64,000 nucleotides of DNA from Kitasatospora aureofaciens (GTDB taxonomy: Bacteria; Actinomycetota; Actinomycetes; Streptomycetales; Streptomycetaceae), in NCBI RefSeq assembly GCF_019192735.1, contig NZ_JAHTKP010000035.1, positions 1-64,000 on the forward strand, in the 5' to 3' direction. Below are positions 9,784 through 18,646 of this stretch, piece by piece. The notes beneath the pieces were generated by a model that made no database searches, had not been told where the DNA came from, and saw only the letters and a program-made list of their open reading frames with translations. Numbering within the stretch: the stretch's first letter is position 1; each line of letters begins with the position of its first letter. A program made the translations under genes and the position numbers.

Positions 9784-10126
9784 AACTACCCCAAGTTGTC
9801 GACGCGCGTATAAACGGAATAGCGCTTATCACGGTCGGGTGTCCGCTGAGCGGACGTGACAGTCCGTCATTCATGACGACTGTCCGTTTGGTACCTGTCT
9901 GGCTATGTCTCATATGTCCGGTTTTCGAAACTTACCGACCGTTCATGTGACCTAATTGAGATCGGCATTGGTCACTTTCGTGTCCGTGCGTGACGGATAG
10001 TGGAGCCAGTCAGGCTCGGGTCAAGGGTTAACGCGCAGGGGTGCGCGCCGAAACCACGAGCGCGGACGGCACAGCGGATCCGGTATCAACCGCCCGCGGT
10101 GTTCTCCTCGTTGGAAAGTCGATTTC
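9784..10126 (+). promoter_or_regulatory. AT-richer leader of the first peptide-importer operon with TGTCCG repeats and hairpins
   Basis: Non-coding stretch visibly lower in GC than the flanking genes. TGTCCG occurs at 9840, 9881, 9916 and 9980. There are two adjacent inverted repeats: 9841-9846 with 9850-9855 (3-base loop), and 9858-9869 with 9874-9884 (11 bp, one bulged base, 4-base loop). I could not assign a convincing -35/-10 pair. TGTCCGG also occurs twice upstream of the third operon. Confidence 0.45.
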
Positions 10127-10140
10127 AGGAGGCATCCCCC

Positions 10141-11769
10141 ATGCGCGGTGCAACCCAGACCAAGTGGCTTGTCGCGGCAACCGCGATCGCCCTTGCGGCG
10201 ACCGCTTGCAGCACCAGCTCGAAGAGCAGCGACGACAAGGCCGCGTCCGGTGGCGGCAGCATCGCTGTTCAGCTCGGTGAGCCGCAGAAGGGTCTGATCC
10301 CGCAGGACACCGCCGAGTCCGAGGGCAACCAGGTTCTCTACGCGGTGTTCGCCGGCCTGGTCGACTACGACCGCAAGACCAACGCCCCGCGCCTGCAGGT
10401 CGCCGAGTCGATCGACACCCAGGACTCCAAGCTCTGGACGATCAAGCTCAAGGACGGCTACACCTTCCACAACGGTGAGAAGGTCACCGCGCAGTCCTTC
10501 GTCGACGCCTGGAACTGGGGCGCCAACCAGGACAACGCCGCCGAGGGCATGCCGTTCTTCAACAAGATCGAGGGCTCCGACGAGCTGGCCCCGGGCAAGG
10601 ACAAGAAGCCCACCGCCAAGGAGCTCAAGGGTCTGAAGGTCGTCGACGACAAGACCTTCACCGTCTCCCTCACGGCGCCGTTCTCGCAGTTCAAGACCAT
10701 GCTGGGCTACAGCGCGTTCTACCCGCTGCCCAAGGCCTTCTTCAACGACCCCAAGGCCTTCGGCGAGAACCCGATCGGCGACGGCCCGTTCCAGATGGAC
10801 GGCGCCTGGGAGCACAACAAGCAGATCAAGATCAAGCGGTACGACAACTACGGCGGCACCAAGGCCAAGCTGCAGAACGTCACCTTCAAGATCTACGACA
10901 ACCTGGACACCGCGTACAACGACCTGCGCGCGGACAACATCCAGGCCACCAACAAGCTTCCGATCTCGGCCATGTCCAGCGTGGCCGGCGAGTTCGGCGA
11001 CCGCTACATCAACAAGCCGGAGTCGGGCGTCGGTTACATCGGCTTCCCGATCGCCTACAACCCGGCCTACCAGAAGCCGGAGATCCGCAAGGCGATCTCG
11101 ATGGCGATCGACCGCGACGCGATCACCAAGACCATCTTCGCCGGCACCCGCGTCCCGGCCTCGGACTTCATCAGCCCGCTGATCAACGGCTACCGCAAGG
11201 ACGCCTGCGGTGACGCGTGCAAGTACGACCCGGCCAAGGCCAAGGACCTGTTCACCCAGGCCGGCGGTCTGCCGAACAACACCCTGGAGCTCGGCTACAA
11301 CGCCGACGGCGGCCACAAGGAGTGGATCGAGGCCGTCGGCAACCAGCTGAAGAAGAACCTGGGCATCGAGGTCACCTTCAAGCCGTTCGAGAAGTTCGGC
11401 AAGATCCTGGACGCGCTGCAGGCCAAGCAGTACCAGGGCGGCTTCCGCATGGCGTGGCAGATGGACTACCCGTCGATCGAGAACTACCTGCGTCCGATCT
11501 TCTCGAAGGTCGCGATCGACAGCGGCTCGAACTACGGCGGTTACGTCAACGACCAGTTCGAGAGCCTGCTGACCCAGGCGGACTCGGCCAAGACCGAGGA
11601 CGAGGGCATCAAGCTCTACCAGCAGGCCGACGACGTCCTGATCAAGGACATGCCGTACATCCCGGTGTACACGTACCAGGCCTCCGCCGCGTACACGAAG
11701 AAGATCAAGAACTTCGACACCGACGCGCAGTCGCGTTACAACCTGGCCGAAGTTGAGATGGCCGGCTGA
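10141..11769 (+). CDS. Peptide ABC importer 1, substrate-binding lipoprotein (BldKB-like family)
   Basis: 542-residue extracytoplasmic solute-binding protein of family 5. AGGAGG at 10127-10132 fixes ATG 10141; longer frames to 10000 are not credible. It has a lipoprotein signal with the lipidated Cys at 23 (LAATAC) and a short Ser/Lys linker. The fold includes the strings KLKDGYTFHNGEKVTA and AISMAIDRDAITK. A CGDAC pair near residue 359 could form a disulfide and is shared by all three operon-borne binding proteins. It is very close to the binding protein of operon 3 (22267) and more distant from that of operon 2 (15998). It is the first gene of a five-gene operon ending at 15818. The N-terminal MRGAT...KW string resembles what I recall of Streptomyces BldKB-region lipoproteins; this was not checked against a database. 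Confidence 0.93.
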   Translation: MRGATQTKWLVAATAIALAATACSTSSKSSDDKAASGGGSIAVQLGEPQKGLIPQDTAESEGNQVLYAVFAGLVDYDRKTNAPRLQVAESIDTQDSKLWTIKLKDGYTFHNGEKVTAQSFVDAWNWGANQDNAAEGMPFFNKIEGSDELAPGKDKKPTAKELKGLKVVDDKTFTVSLTAPFSQFKTMLGYSAFYPLPKAFFNDPKAFGENPIGDGPFQMDGAWEHNKQIKIKRYDNYGGTKAKLQNVTFKIYDNLDTAYNDLRADNIQATNKLPISAMSSVAGEFGDRYINKPESGVGYIGFPIAYNPAYQKPEIRKAISMAIDRDAITKTIFAGTRVPASDFISPLINGYRKDACGDACKYDPAKAKDLFTQAGGLPNNTLELGYNADGGHKEWIEAVGNQLKKNLGIEVTFKPFEKFGKILDALQAKQYQGGFRMAWQMDYPSIENYLRPIFSKVAIDSGSNYGGYVNDQFESLLTQADSAKTEDEGIKLYQQADDVLIKDMPYIPVYTYQASAAYTKKIKNFDTDAQSRYNLAEVEMAG

Positions 11770-11787
11770 TCCGGTAGTCAGACGAAC

Positions 11788-11831
11788 GGGGGCGGGCGGG
11801 CCGGACCACAGTCCGAGTCCTCCCGCCTCCC
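11788..11831 (+). promoter_or_regulatory. Imperfect hairpin between binding-protein and permease genes, operon 1
   Basis: An inner CGGAC/GTCCG stem (11802-11806 with 11811-11815) lies within imperfectly complementary G-rich and C-rich arms. It sits in the 89-bp gap after the lipoprotein gene. The other two operons have hairpins at the same place, which suggests partial termination or RNA protection that raises lipoprotein output. Confidence 0.4.
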
Positions 11832-11858
11832 TTCCTTGTCCGAAAGTATGGAGGTCTG

Positions 11859-12803
11859 ATGGGCCGCTATGTGATCCGCCGGTTGATACAGGCGATCCCT
11901 GTTCTCATCGGTGCGACGTTCCTGATCTACGCCATTGTCTTCTTCCTGCCCGGTGACCCGGTTCAGGCGCTGGCGGGCGAGAAGCGTGCCGACCCGATCG
12001 TGGCGGAGATGATCCGTCAGAAGTACCACCTGAACGACCCGTTCATCGTTCAGTACTGGGACTACATCTCGGGTGTCTTCCGCGGCGACCTGGGTTCGAG
12101 CCTGCAGGGTCGCTCGGTGAGCGAGATGCTCGGCGAGGCGTTCCCCTACACCGTCAACCTCGCCTTGGTGGCCTTCGTCATCGAGGCGGTCGTCGGTGTG
12201 GCGGCGGGTGTCATGGCGGCCCTGCGCAAGGGCAAGTTCCTCGACCAGCTGATCCTCATCAGCACCCTGCTGGTCATCTCGATCCCGGTCTTCGTCACCG
12301 GCTTCATCCTCCAGCTGGTGCTCGGCGTCCAGCTGAAGAACGACTACGGCATCGACTTCTTCTCGGTCTCGTTCAACGAGGACGACGGCATTCGCGCCTA
12401 CCTGCTGCCGGCCTTCGTGCTGGCCTCGCTGTCGCTGGCGTACGTCGCCCGCCTGACCCGCACCAGCCTGATGGAGACCATGCGGGCGGACTACGTCCGT
12501 ACCGCGGTCGCCAAGGGCCTGAAGCGCCGTCGGGTGATCGTCCGTCACGCTCTGCGCAACGCGCTGATCCCGATCGTCACCTTCCTCGGCGCCGACCTCG
12601 GTGGCCTGATGGGCGGTGCGGTGATCACCGAGAAGATCTTCAACATGCACGGTATCGGTGGTCTCATCGCCCAGGCCGTGTACCAGAAGCAGGGCACGAT
12701 CATCGTCGGCGTCGTCACGCTGCTGGTGCTGATCTACCTCGTGACCACCCTGCTCGTGGACATGCTGTACGCCGTGCTCGACCCGAGGATTCGCTATGAG
12801 TGA
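11859..12803 (+). CDS. Peptide ABC importer 1, permease subunit B (DppB/OppB family)
   Basis: 314-residue inner-membrane permease with about six transmembrane segments, beginning with the typical RRLIQAIPVLIGATFLIY first helix. The EAA loop that contacts the ATPases lies about residues 197-235 (TSLMETMRADYVRTAVAKGL). Start ATG 11859 has GGAGGT just upstream. The last codons (DPRIRYE) overlap the next gene by 8 bases, so the two permease subunits are translationally coupled. Together with subunit C it forms the peptide channel. Confidence 0.95.
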   Translation: MGRYVIRRLIQAIPVLIGATFLIYAIVFFLPGDPVQALAGEKRADPIVAEMIRQKYHLNDPFIVQYWDYISGVFRGDLGSSLQGRSVSEMLGEAFPYTVNLALVAFVIEAVVGVAAGVMAALRKGKFLDQLILISTLLVISIPVFVTGFILQLVLGVQLKNDYGIDFFSVSFNEDDGIRAYLLPAFVLASLSLAYVARLTRTSLMETMRADYVRTAVAKGLKRRRVIVRHALRNALIPIVTFLGADLGGLMGGAVITEKIFNMHGIGGLIAQAVYQKQGTIIVGVVTLLVLIYLVTTLLVDMLYAVLDPRIRYE

Positions 12804-13740
12804 CACCATCACCAAGGACGCCTCGGCGCCGGCCGGGGACAACAGCCCGAAGGCCACGCCGGCGAAGAAGGAGAAGCCGGAGCGCGTCGCCAGCCTCTGG
12901 TCGGACGCGGTCCGCGACCTGCGCCGCAACCCGCTGTTCATCATCGGCGGCGTGCTGGTGCTCGCCCTGATCGTGATCTCGATCGTGCCGGGGTGGTTCA
13001 CCGACGGCAGCCCGTTCGCCAACGGCGCGTGCGACCTGTCGCACTCGCTGGAGCGGCCGAGCGCCGAGCACTGGTTCGGCTACGACGTCCAGGGCTGCGA
13101 CATCTACACCCGTACGGTGTGGGGTGCGCGCAACTCGATCATCGTCGGCATCCTGACCACCACCACGGTCACCGTGGTCGGCGCCCTCCTCGGCCTCTGG
13201 GCCGGCTGGAAGGGCGGGGTCATCGATTCGATCCTGTCGCGCATCACCGAGATCTTCTTCTCGATCCCGACCCTGCTCGGCGGCATGCTGATCATGTCGA
13301 TGCTGCCGTTCGCCGGTAACGCCTACAGCGTCTCGCTGGTGATGGCCGTGCTCGGCTGGCCGCAGATCTTCCGCATCATGCGTGCGTCGGTGCTCTCCAA
13401 CAAGAACAACGACTACGTGATGGCCGCCCGTGCCCTCGGTGCCGGCGCCGGCCGGATCACCTTCCGGCACATCCTGCCGAACGCCATCGCGCCGGTCATC
13501 GTCGTCGCCGCGATCAGCCTGGGTGTCTTCATCGGCGCCGAGGCCGCCCTGTCCTACCTGGGGATCGGCGTCCAGCCGCCGCAGATCTCCTGGGGTCTGA
13601 TGATCAGCGACGCCCAGGTCCGCTTCCTGGCGGCCCCGCACGTACTGCTCTTCCCCGCCGCGGTGCTGAGCGTCACCGTGCTGGCCTTCATCATGCTCGG
13701 CGACGCGGTCCGCGACGCCCTCGACCCGAAGCTCCGCTGA
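12796..13740 (+). CDS. Peptide ABC importer 1, permease subunit C (DppC/OppC family)
   Basis: 314-residue permease. A cytoplasmic N-terminus rich in Lys/Ala precedes a first membrane helix about 50-70 (IIGGVLVLALIVISIVPGWF). There follows an extracytoplasmic segment with two cysteines, the OppC_N-type pattern, and then the binding-protein-dependent transport domain. The EAA loop is about 192-232 (NKNNDYVMAARALGAG, RHILPNAIAP). Its start overlaps subunit B by 8 bases and a GAGGAT ribosome site lies inside the end of gene B. It ends in the conserved GDAVRDALDPKLR. Confidence 0.95.
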   Translation: MSDTITKDASAPAGDNSPKATPAKKEKPERVASLWSDAVRDLRRNPLFIIGGVLVLALIVISIVPGWFTDGSPFANGACDLSHSLERPSAEHWFGYDVQGCDIYTRTVWGARNSIIVGILTTTTVTVVGALLGLWAGWKGGVIDSILSRITEIFFSIPTLLGGMLIMSMLPFAGNAYSVSLVMAVLGWPQIFRIMRASVLSNKNNDYVMAARALGAGAGRITFRHILPNAIAPVIVVAAISLGVFIGAEAALSYLGIGVQPPQISWGLMISDAQVRFLAAPHVLLFPAAVLSVTVLAFIMLGDAVRDALDPKLR

Positions 13741-13759
13741 GAGAAGAGGTGACGACCCG

Positions 13760-14809
13760 ATGACCACCGTGATCGAGAAGAACCAGAAGAGCGGCCGGCT
13801 CGAAGTTGGCACCCCGCTGCTGGAGGTCAAGGACCTCCACGTGGAGTTCCACACCCGGGACGGCGTCGCGAAGGCCGTGAACGGCGTCAACTACTCCGTG
13901 GCCGCCGGTGAGACCCTGGCGGTGCTCGGCGAGTCCGGCTCCGGCAAGTCGGTGACCGCCCAGACCATCATGGGCATCCTCGACATGCCGCCCGGCAAGA
14001 TCAGCCAGGGCCAGATCCTCTTCCGTGGCAAGGACATGCTCGCCATGAAGGAGGAGGAGCGCCGGCAGATCCGCGGCCAGAAGATCGCGATGATCTTCCA
14101 GGACGCGCTCTCCTCGCTGAACCCCGTCATGACCGTCGGCGCCCAGCTCGGCGAGATGTTCCGGGTGCACCGCGGCGCCTCCAAGAAGGAGGCCCGGGAG
14201 AAGGCCATCGAGCTGATGGAGCGGGTGCGCATCCCCGCCGCCAGGCAGCGCGTCGGCGACTACCCGCACCAGTTCTCGGGCGGCATGCGCCAGCGCATCA
14301 TGATCGCGATGGCGCTCTCCATGGAGCCCGACCTGATCATCGCCGACGAGCCCACCACCGCCCTGGACGTGACCGTCCAGGCCCAGGTGATGGACCTGCT
14401 CGCGGAACTGCAGGCCGAGTACAACATGGGCCTGATCCTGATCACCCACGACCTCGGCGTGGTCGCCGACGTCGCGGACAAGATCGCCGTCATGTACGCC
14501 GGCCGGATCGTCGAGACGGCCCCGGTGCGCGACCTGTACGCCAACCCGGCGCACCCGTACACCAAGGGCCTGCTCCGTTCCATCCCGCGCCTGGACCAGA
14601 AGGGCCAGGAGCTGTACGCGATCAAGGGTCTGCCCCCGAACCTGCTGAAGGTCCCGGCCGGCTGCGCGTTCAACCCCCGCTGTGACGTCGCCACCGACCT
14701 GTGCCGCACGGAGATCCCGGCGCTGCACCAGGTGACCGACAAGGACGGCAAGGAGCTCACCGGCCGCCGCAGCGCGTGCCACCTCTGGAAGGAGACCCTC
14801 CATGGCTGA
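13760..14809 (+). CDS. Peptide ABC importer 1, ATPase D (DppD/OppD family)
   Basis: 349-residue ABC ATPase. Walker A GESGSGKSVT is about 57-66, signature FSGGMRQR about 171, Walker B LIIADEPTTALD about 191-202, and the H-loop is in ITHDLG. The C-terminal oligopeptide extension has a Cys pattern CX5CX6C near residue 302 plus a later SACH cysteine, as in Opp/Dpp ATPases; the mycobacterial OppD binds an iron-sulfur cluster there (recalled). AAGAGGTG precedes ATG 13760. The end overlaps ATPase F by 8 bases through a conserved WKETLHG tail. Confidence 0.95.
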   Translation: MTTVIEKNQKSGRLEVGTPLLEVKDLHVEFHTRDGVAKAVNGVNYSVAAGETLAVLGESGSGKSVTAQTIMGILDMPPGKISQGQILFRGKDMLAMKEEERRQIRGQKIAMIFQDALSSLNPVMTVGAQLGEMFRVHRGASKKEAREKAIELMERVRIPAARQRVGDYPHQFSGGMRQRIMIAMALSMEPDLIIADEPTTALDVTVQAQVMDLLAELQAEYNMGLILITHDLGVVADVADKIAVMYAGRIVETAPVRDLYANPAHPYTKGLLRSIPRLDQKGQELYAIKGLPPNLLKVPAGCAFNPRCDVATDLCRTEIPALHQVTDKDGKELTGRRSACHLWKETLHG

Positions 14810-15818
14810 GCCCATCCTGGAGGTCAAGGACCTGGTCAAGCACTACCCGCTGACCCAGGGCATCCTCTTCAAGAAGCAGGTCGGCGCGGTCAAGGCGGTC
14901 GACGGCATCTCCTTCGACCTGATGAAGGGCGAAACGCTCGGCATCGTCGGCGAGTCCGGCTGTGGCAAGTCCACGCTGGCCAAGGTGCTGATGAACCTGG
15001 AGCGGGCCACCTCCGGCCAGGTGCTGTTCAAGGGCGAGGACATCTCCAAGCTGACCGGCCAGGCCCTCAAGGCCGTGCGCCGGAACATCCAGATGGTGTT
15101 CCAGGACCCGTACACCTCGCTGAACCCGCGCATGACGGTCGGCGACATCATCGGCGAGCCGTTCGAGATCCACCCCGAGGTGGCTCCGAAGGGCGACCGC
15201 CGCAAGGCCGTCCAGGACCTGCTGGACGTCGTCGGCCTGAACCCGGAGTACATCAACCGGTACCCGCACCAGTTCTCCGGCGGCCAGCGCCAGCGCATTG
15301 GCATCGCCCGCGGTCTCGCGCTCAAGCCCGAGATCATCATCTGCGACGAGCCGGTCTCCGCCCTGGACGTGTCCGTCCAGGCGCAGGTGATCAACCTGCT
15401 GGACCAGCTGCAGGGCGAGTTCGGGCTCTCCTACATGTTCATCGCGCACGACCTCTCCATCGTCCGGCACATCTCCGACCGCGTCGGCGTGATGTACCTC
15501 GGCAAGATGGTCGAGATCGGCAGCGACGAGGAGATCTACGACAACGCCACCCACCCGTACACCCAGGCGCTGCTCTCCGCGGTGCCGGTGCCGGACCCGA
15601 CGGCGCGGGAGACCCGCGACCGGATCATCCTGACCGGCGACATCCCCTCGCCGGCCAACCCGCCGTCCGGCTGCCGCTTCCGCACCCGCTGCTGGAAGGC
15701 GGAGGAGCGCTGCTCCACCGAGGTCCCGCTGCTGGCGGTGCCCGAGCTGCTGAAGGGCCCGGCCGCGCACCAGTCGGCCTGCCACTTCGCCGAGGTCCGG
15801 GAGACGGCCGCGGTCTGA
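14802..15818 (+). CDS. Peptide ABC importer 1, ATPase F (DppF/OppF family)
   Basis: 338-residue ABC ATPase that pairs with subunit D. Walker A GESGCGKST is about 48-57, signature FSGGQRQR about 157, Walker B IIICDEPVSALD about 177-188. The C-terminal Cys motif (GCRFRTRC plus a third Cys six residues on) is near 289, with a later SACHF cysteine. ATG 14802 lies inside the end of gene D. Its ribosome site GGAG is directly followed by ACCCTCC and could be masked in a small stem. A strong terminator follows the stop, so this is the last gene of operon 1. Confidence 0.95.
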   Translation: MAEPILEVKDLVKHYPLTQGILFKKQVGAVKAVDGISFDLMKGETLGIVGESGCGKSTLAKVLMNLERATSGQVLFKGEDISKLTGQALKAVRRNIQMVFQDPYTSLNPRMTVGDIIGEPFEIHPEVAPKGDRRKAVQDLLDVVGLNPEYINRYPHQFSGGQRQRIGIARGLALKPEIIICDEPVSALDVSVQAQVINLLDQLQGEFGLSYMFIAHDLSIVRHISDRVGVMYLGKMVEIGSDEEIYDNATHPYTQALLSAVPVPDPTARETRDRIILTGDIPSPANPPSGCRFRTRCWKAEERCSTEVPLLAVPELLKGPAAHQSACHFAEVRETAAV

Positions 15819-15840
15819 TCCCGGCACCCTTGACCCACCC

Positions 15841-15876
15841 GGAAGGACCCGTGGCTTCCCCGCCACGGGTCCTTCC
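15841..15876 (+). terminator. Terminator of peptide-importer operon 1
   Basis: Perfect 15-bp stem (15841-15855 with 15862-15876) with a 6-base loop, 22 bases after the stop. Only short T-rich sequence follows, as is common in actinomycetes. Confidence 0.85.
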
Positions 15877-15954
15877 GTCGTTTCGTCAACTTCGCAGGGT
15901 GGTCACTGCACCCGTCCGGGGGTACCCGGCTCGCGCCGCCGCCGGGGCGCGCTT

Positions 15955-15986
15955 CTCATGGGGTGTGATGCGACACACACCATGAG
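15955..15986 (+). promoter_or_regulatory. Inverted repeat overlapping the ribosome site of the operon 2 lipoprotein gene
   Basis: 13-base arms (15955-15967 and 15974-15986) with one mismatch and a 6-base spacer. The right arm runs into the GAGGAGGG ribosome site at 15984-15991 for ATG 15998. It could be an operator or an mRNA hairpin controlling translation initiation. Confidence 0.55.
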
Positions 15987-15997
15987 GAGGGACCTCC

Positions 15998-17617
15998 ATG
16001 CCCGAAGCCGCCCGTGCTCGTTGGGTCCTCGCCGTTGCGACGTCCGTGGTCCTGGTGGCCACCGGGTGCAGCAGCGGCGGAGGAGGCAGCAGCTCGTCGG
16101 ATACCAGCAAGACCTTCAGCTACCAGAGCAGTGAGCCGCAGAACCCGCTGCAGCCCGCCAACGCGAACGAGGTCGGCGGCGGTCGCATCCTGCAGAACCT
16201 CTTCAGGGGGCTGGTGGACTACGACCCCAGCACCGCCAAGATCCGGATGCAGGTCGCGGACAAGATCGACACCAGCGACTCGCAGACCTTCACCGTGACG
16301 CTGAAGGACGGGTGGAAGTTCCACGACGGCACCCCGGTGCACGCCAAGAACTTCGTCGACGCCTGGAACTGGGGCGCGACCACCAGCAACAACCAGATCA
16401 ACAGCTCCTGGTTCTCGGACATCGAGGGCTACAAGGACGTCCACCCGGCCGGCGGCCAGCCGACCGTCACCACGATGTCCGGCCTGACCGTCACCGACGA
16501 CCTGCACTTCACCGTCAAGCTGAGCAACAAGGTCTCGTACTTCGAGTACAAGCTCGGCTACATCGCCTTCTCGCCGCTGCCCGACGGCTTCTTCAAGGAC
16601 CCGGCCGGGTACGGGCAGAAGCCGGTGGGCAACGGGCCATACCAGTTCGTCAGCTGGTCGCACAACCAGGAAGTGGTCACCAAGACCTTCCCGGACTACC
16701 AGGGCGTGGACAAGCCGAAGAACGGCGGCGTCGTCTTCAAGATGTACAACACGTCCGAGGCCGCCTACGCCGACCTGCAGTCCAGCAACCTGGACGTGAT
16801 CGACCAGGTGCCGCCCTCCGCGCTGGCCACCTACAAGAACGACCTCGGTAACCGGGCGATCGACGCCCCGCAGGGTGCCATCCAGAACATCGGCTTCACG
16901 CTCTACCAGTCCGACTGGTCCTCGCCCGACAAGGCCAAGGTCCGCCAGGGACTGTCGATGGCGATCGACCGGGACACCATCACCAAGACGGTGCTCCAGG
17001 GCTCGCGCAAGGCCGCCAGCGCCTGGGTGGCCGAGGGCGTCGAGGGCTACAAGGAGGGCGCCTGCGGGGACGCCTGCAAGTTCGACCCCGCGAAGGCGAA
17101 GGCGCTGATCACCGAGGGCGGCGGCGTCCCCGGCAACAAGCTGACCATCACCTACAACGCGGACGGCGGCCACAAGGAGTGGGTCGACGCGGTCTGCAAC
17201 TCGATCCGGCAGAGCACCGGCGTCGACTGCACCGGCGACCCGAAGCCCGACTTCAAGACCGCCCGCGCGGCGATCACCGGGCACCAGCTCAACGGCGCCT
17301 TCCGCACCGGCTGGGTGCAGGACTACCCGCTGAACGCCAACTTCCTGTCGGACGTCTACCGCACCGGCGCCGCGTCCAACGACTTCGGCTACAGCAACCC
17401 GCAGTTCGACCAGCTCGCCAAGCAGGCCGACGAGGCCTCCAGCGTCGCCGACACGGTGACCGGCTACCAGAAGGCCGAGGCGGTGCTGCCGAGCGGCATG
17501 CCGACCATCCCGCTCTGGTACTACCGCACCAACTCGGGCTACTCGACCAAGGTGCAGAGCGTGATGTTCGACTCCTTCGGCAACCCGGCCTGGACCCAGA
17601 TCCAGGTCAAGGGCTGA
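15998..17617 (+). CDS. Peptide ABC importer 2, substrate-binding lipoprotein (closest to BldKB)
   Basis: 539-residue family 5 solute-binding lipoprotein. The signal peptide ends at Cys24 (LVATGC), followed by a Gly/Ser linker. The early EPQNPLQPANANEVGGGRIL and TLKDGWKFHDG strings resemble BldKB, the binding subunit of the S. coelicolor oligopeptide importer needed for aerial hyphae, as I remember that sequence. It has the shared CGDAC pair and additional cysteines (VCNSIRQSTGVDC) that the other two binding proteins lack. GAGGAGGG sits about 6 bases before ATG 15998. It is diverged from the binding proteins of operons 1 and 3, which suggests a different peptide range. Confidence 0.92.
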   Translation: MPEAARARWVLAVATSVVLVATGCSSGGGGSSSSDTSKTFSYQSSEPQNPLQPANANEVGGGRILQNLFRGLVDYDPSTAKIRMQVADKIDTSDSQTFTVTLKDGWKFHDGTPVHAKNFVDAWNWGATTSNNQINSSWFSDIEGYKDVHPAGGQPTVTTMSGLTVTDDLHFTVKLSNKVSYFEYKLGYIAFSPLPDGFFKDPAGYGQKPVGNGPYQFVSWSHNQEVVTKTFPDYQGVDKPKNGGVVFKMYNTSEAAYADLQSSNLDVIDQVPPSALATYKNDLGNRAIDAPQGAIQNIGFTLYQSDWSSPDKAKVRQGLSMAIDRDTITKTVLQGSRKAASAWVAEGVEGYKEGACGDACKFDPAKAKALITEGGGVPGNKLTITYNADGGHKEWVDAVCNSIRQSTGVDCTGDPKPDFKTARAAITGHQLNGAFRTGWVQDYPLNANFLSDVYRTGAASNDFGYSNPQFDQLAKQADEASSVADTVTGYQKAEAVLPSGMPTIPLWYYRTNSGYSTKVQSVMFDSFGNPAWTQIQVKG

Positions 17618-17636
17618 TCTGCGCCCCCGCGCCGGC

Positions 17637-17700
17637 CCCGCCCTCCCCGCACGGAGGGCGGGCCCCGGCCTCTCGCCCGACCGGCCCCGGCCGGTCGGGC
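17637..17700 (+). promoter_or_regulatory. Two tandem hairpins between lipoprotein and permease genes, operon 2
   Basis: A 10-bp stem (17637-17646 with 17653-17662) is followed by a nearly perfect palindrome at 17675-17700 (12-bp arms around CC). Both lie in the 102-bp gap between lipoprotein and permease. This is strong enough to act as a partial terminator or a 3' stabiliser of the lipoprotein message. Confidence 0.6.
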
Positions 17701-17719
17701 ACCTAGGAAGGAGGCTCGG

Positions 17720-18646
17720 ATGGGCAGTTACGTGCTGCGGCGGGTGCTGCAGATGATCCCGGTGTTCTTCGGCACCACGCTGCTGATCTTCCTGATGGTC
17801 TACACGCTGCCGGGCGACCCGGTGGCGGCGCTGTTCGGCGAGAAGGCCGCCGACCCCGCCGTGGTGGCCAGCATCAAGCACAAGTACTACCTCGACCAGC
17901 CGATCTGGAAGCAGTACCTGCACTACATGGGGAACCTCTTCCAGGGGGACTTCGGGACCAGCTTCACCGGCCGCCCGGTCACCGACATCATGGCGGGCGC
18001 CTTCCCCGTCACCATCCGGCTGGCCCTGCTGGCCTTCGTCTTCGAGATGATCCTGGGCCTCGTGCTCGGCCTCGTCTCCGGCCTCAGGCGCGGCAGCGTC
18101 CAGGACACCCTGGTGCTGATCCTCACCCTGCTGGTGATCTCGGTCCCGGTCTTCGTCCTGGCCTACATCGCGCAGACGGTGTTCGCCACCAACCTGGGCT
18201 GGGTCACGCCGACGGTGCAGAACAGCTACGACCTCTCCCAGCTGATGCTGCCGGCCATCGTGCTCGGCTCGCTCTCGCTCGCGTACGTCGCCCGGCTCAC
18301 CCGGACCTCCATCGGCGAGAACCTGCGGGCCGACTACATGCGGACGGCGGTCGCCAAGGGGCTGCCCCGGCGGACCATCATCTCCCGCCACCTGCTGCGC
18401 AACTCGCTGATCCCGGTGGTCACCTTCCTCGGCACCGACCTGGGCGCGCTGATGGGCGGCGCGATCGTCACCGAGGGGATCTTCAACGTGCAGGGCATCG
18501 GCAACGTGCTGTATCGGGCGATCAACCAGAAGGAAGGGCCGACCGTGGTCGGCATCGTGACCGTCCTGGTGATCGTCTACCTGGTCGCCAGCCTCCTCGT
18601 CGACCTGCTCTACGCGGTCCTGGACCCGAGGATCCGCTATGCCTGA
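17720..18646 (+). CDS. Peptide ABC importer 2, permease subunit B
   Basis: 308-residue DppB-family permease with about six membrane helices. It starts with MGSYVLRRVLQMIPVFFGTTLLIFLMVY. The EAA loop contains TRTSIGENLRADYMRTAVAKGLPRR. GGAAGGAGG precedes ATG 17720. It is shorter than its counterparts in operons 1 and 3 in the periplasmic loop about residues 155-175, which fits a different binding-protein interface. It overlaps subunit C by 8 bases at the conserved DPRIRY end. Confidence 0.94.
   Translation: MGSYVLRRVLQMIPVFFGTTLLIFLMVYTLPGDPVAALFGEKAADPAVVASIKHKYYLDQPIWKQYLHYMGNLFQGDFGTSFTGRPVTDIMAGAFPVTIRLALLAFVFEMILGLVLGLVSGLRRGSVQDTLVLILTLLVISVPVFVLAYIAQTVFATNLGWVTPTVQNSYDLSQLMLPAIVLGSLSLAYVARLTRTSIGENLRADYMRTAVAKGLPRRTIISRHLLRNSLIPVVTFLGTDLGALMGGAIVTEGIFNVQGIGNVLYRAINQKEGPTVVGIVTVLVIVYLVASLLVDLLYAVLDPRIRYA

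Noticed and set aside
9720..9950. 76-codon frame after typA
   Set aside because: It lies across the typA terminator and has atypical codon use for this genome.
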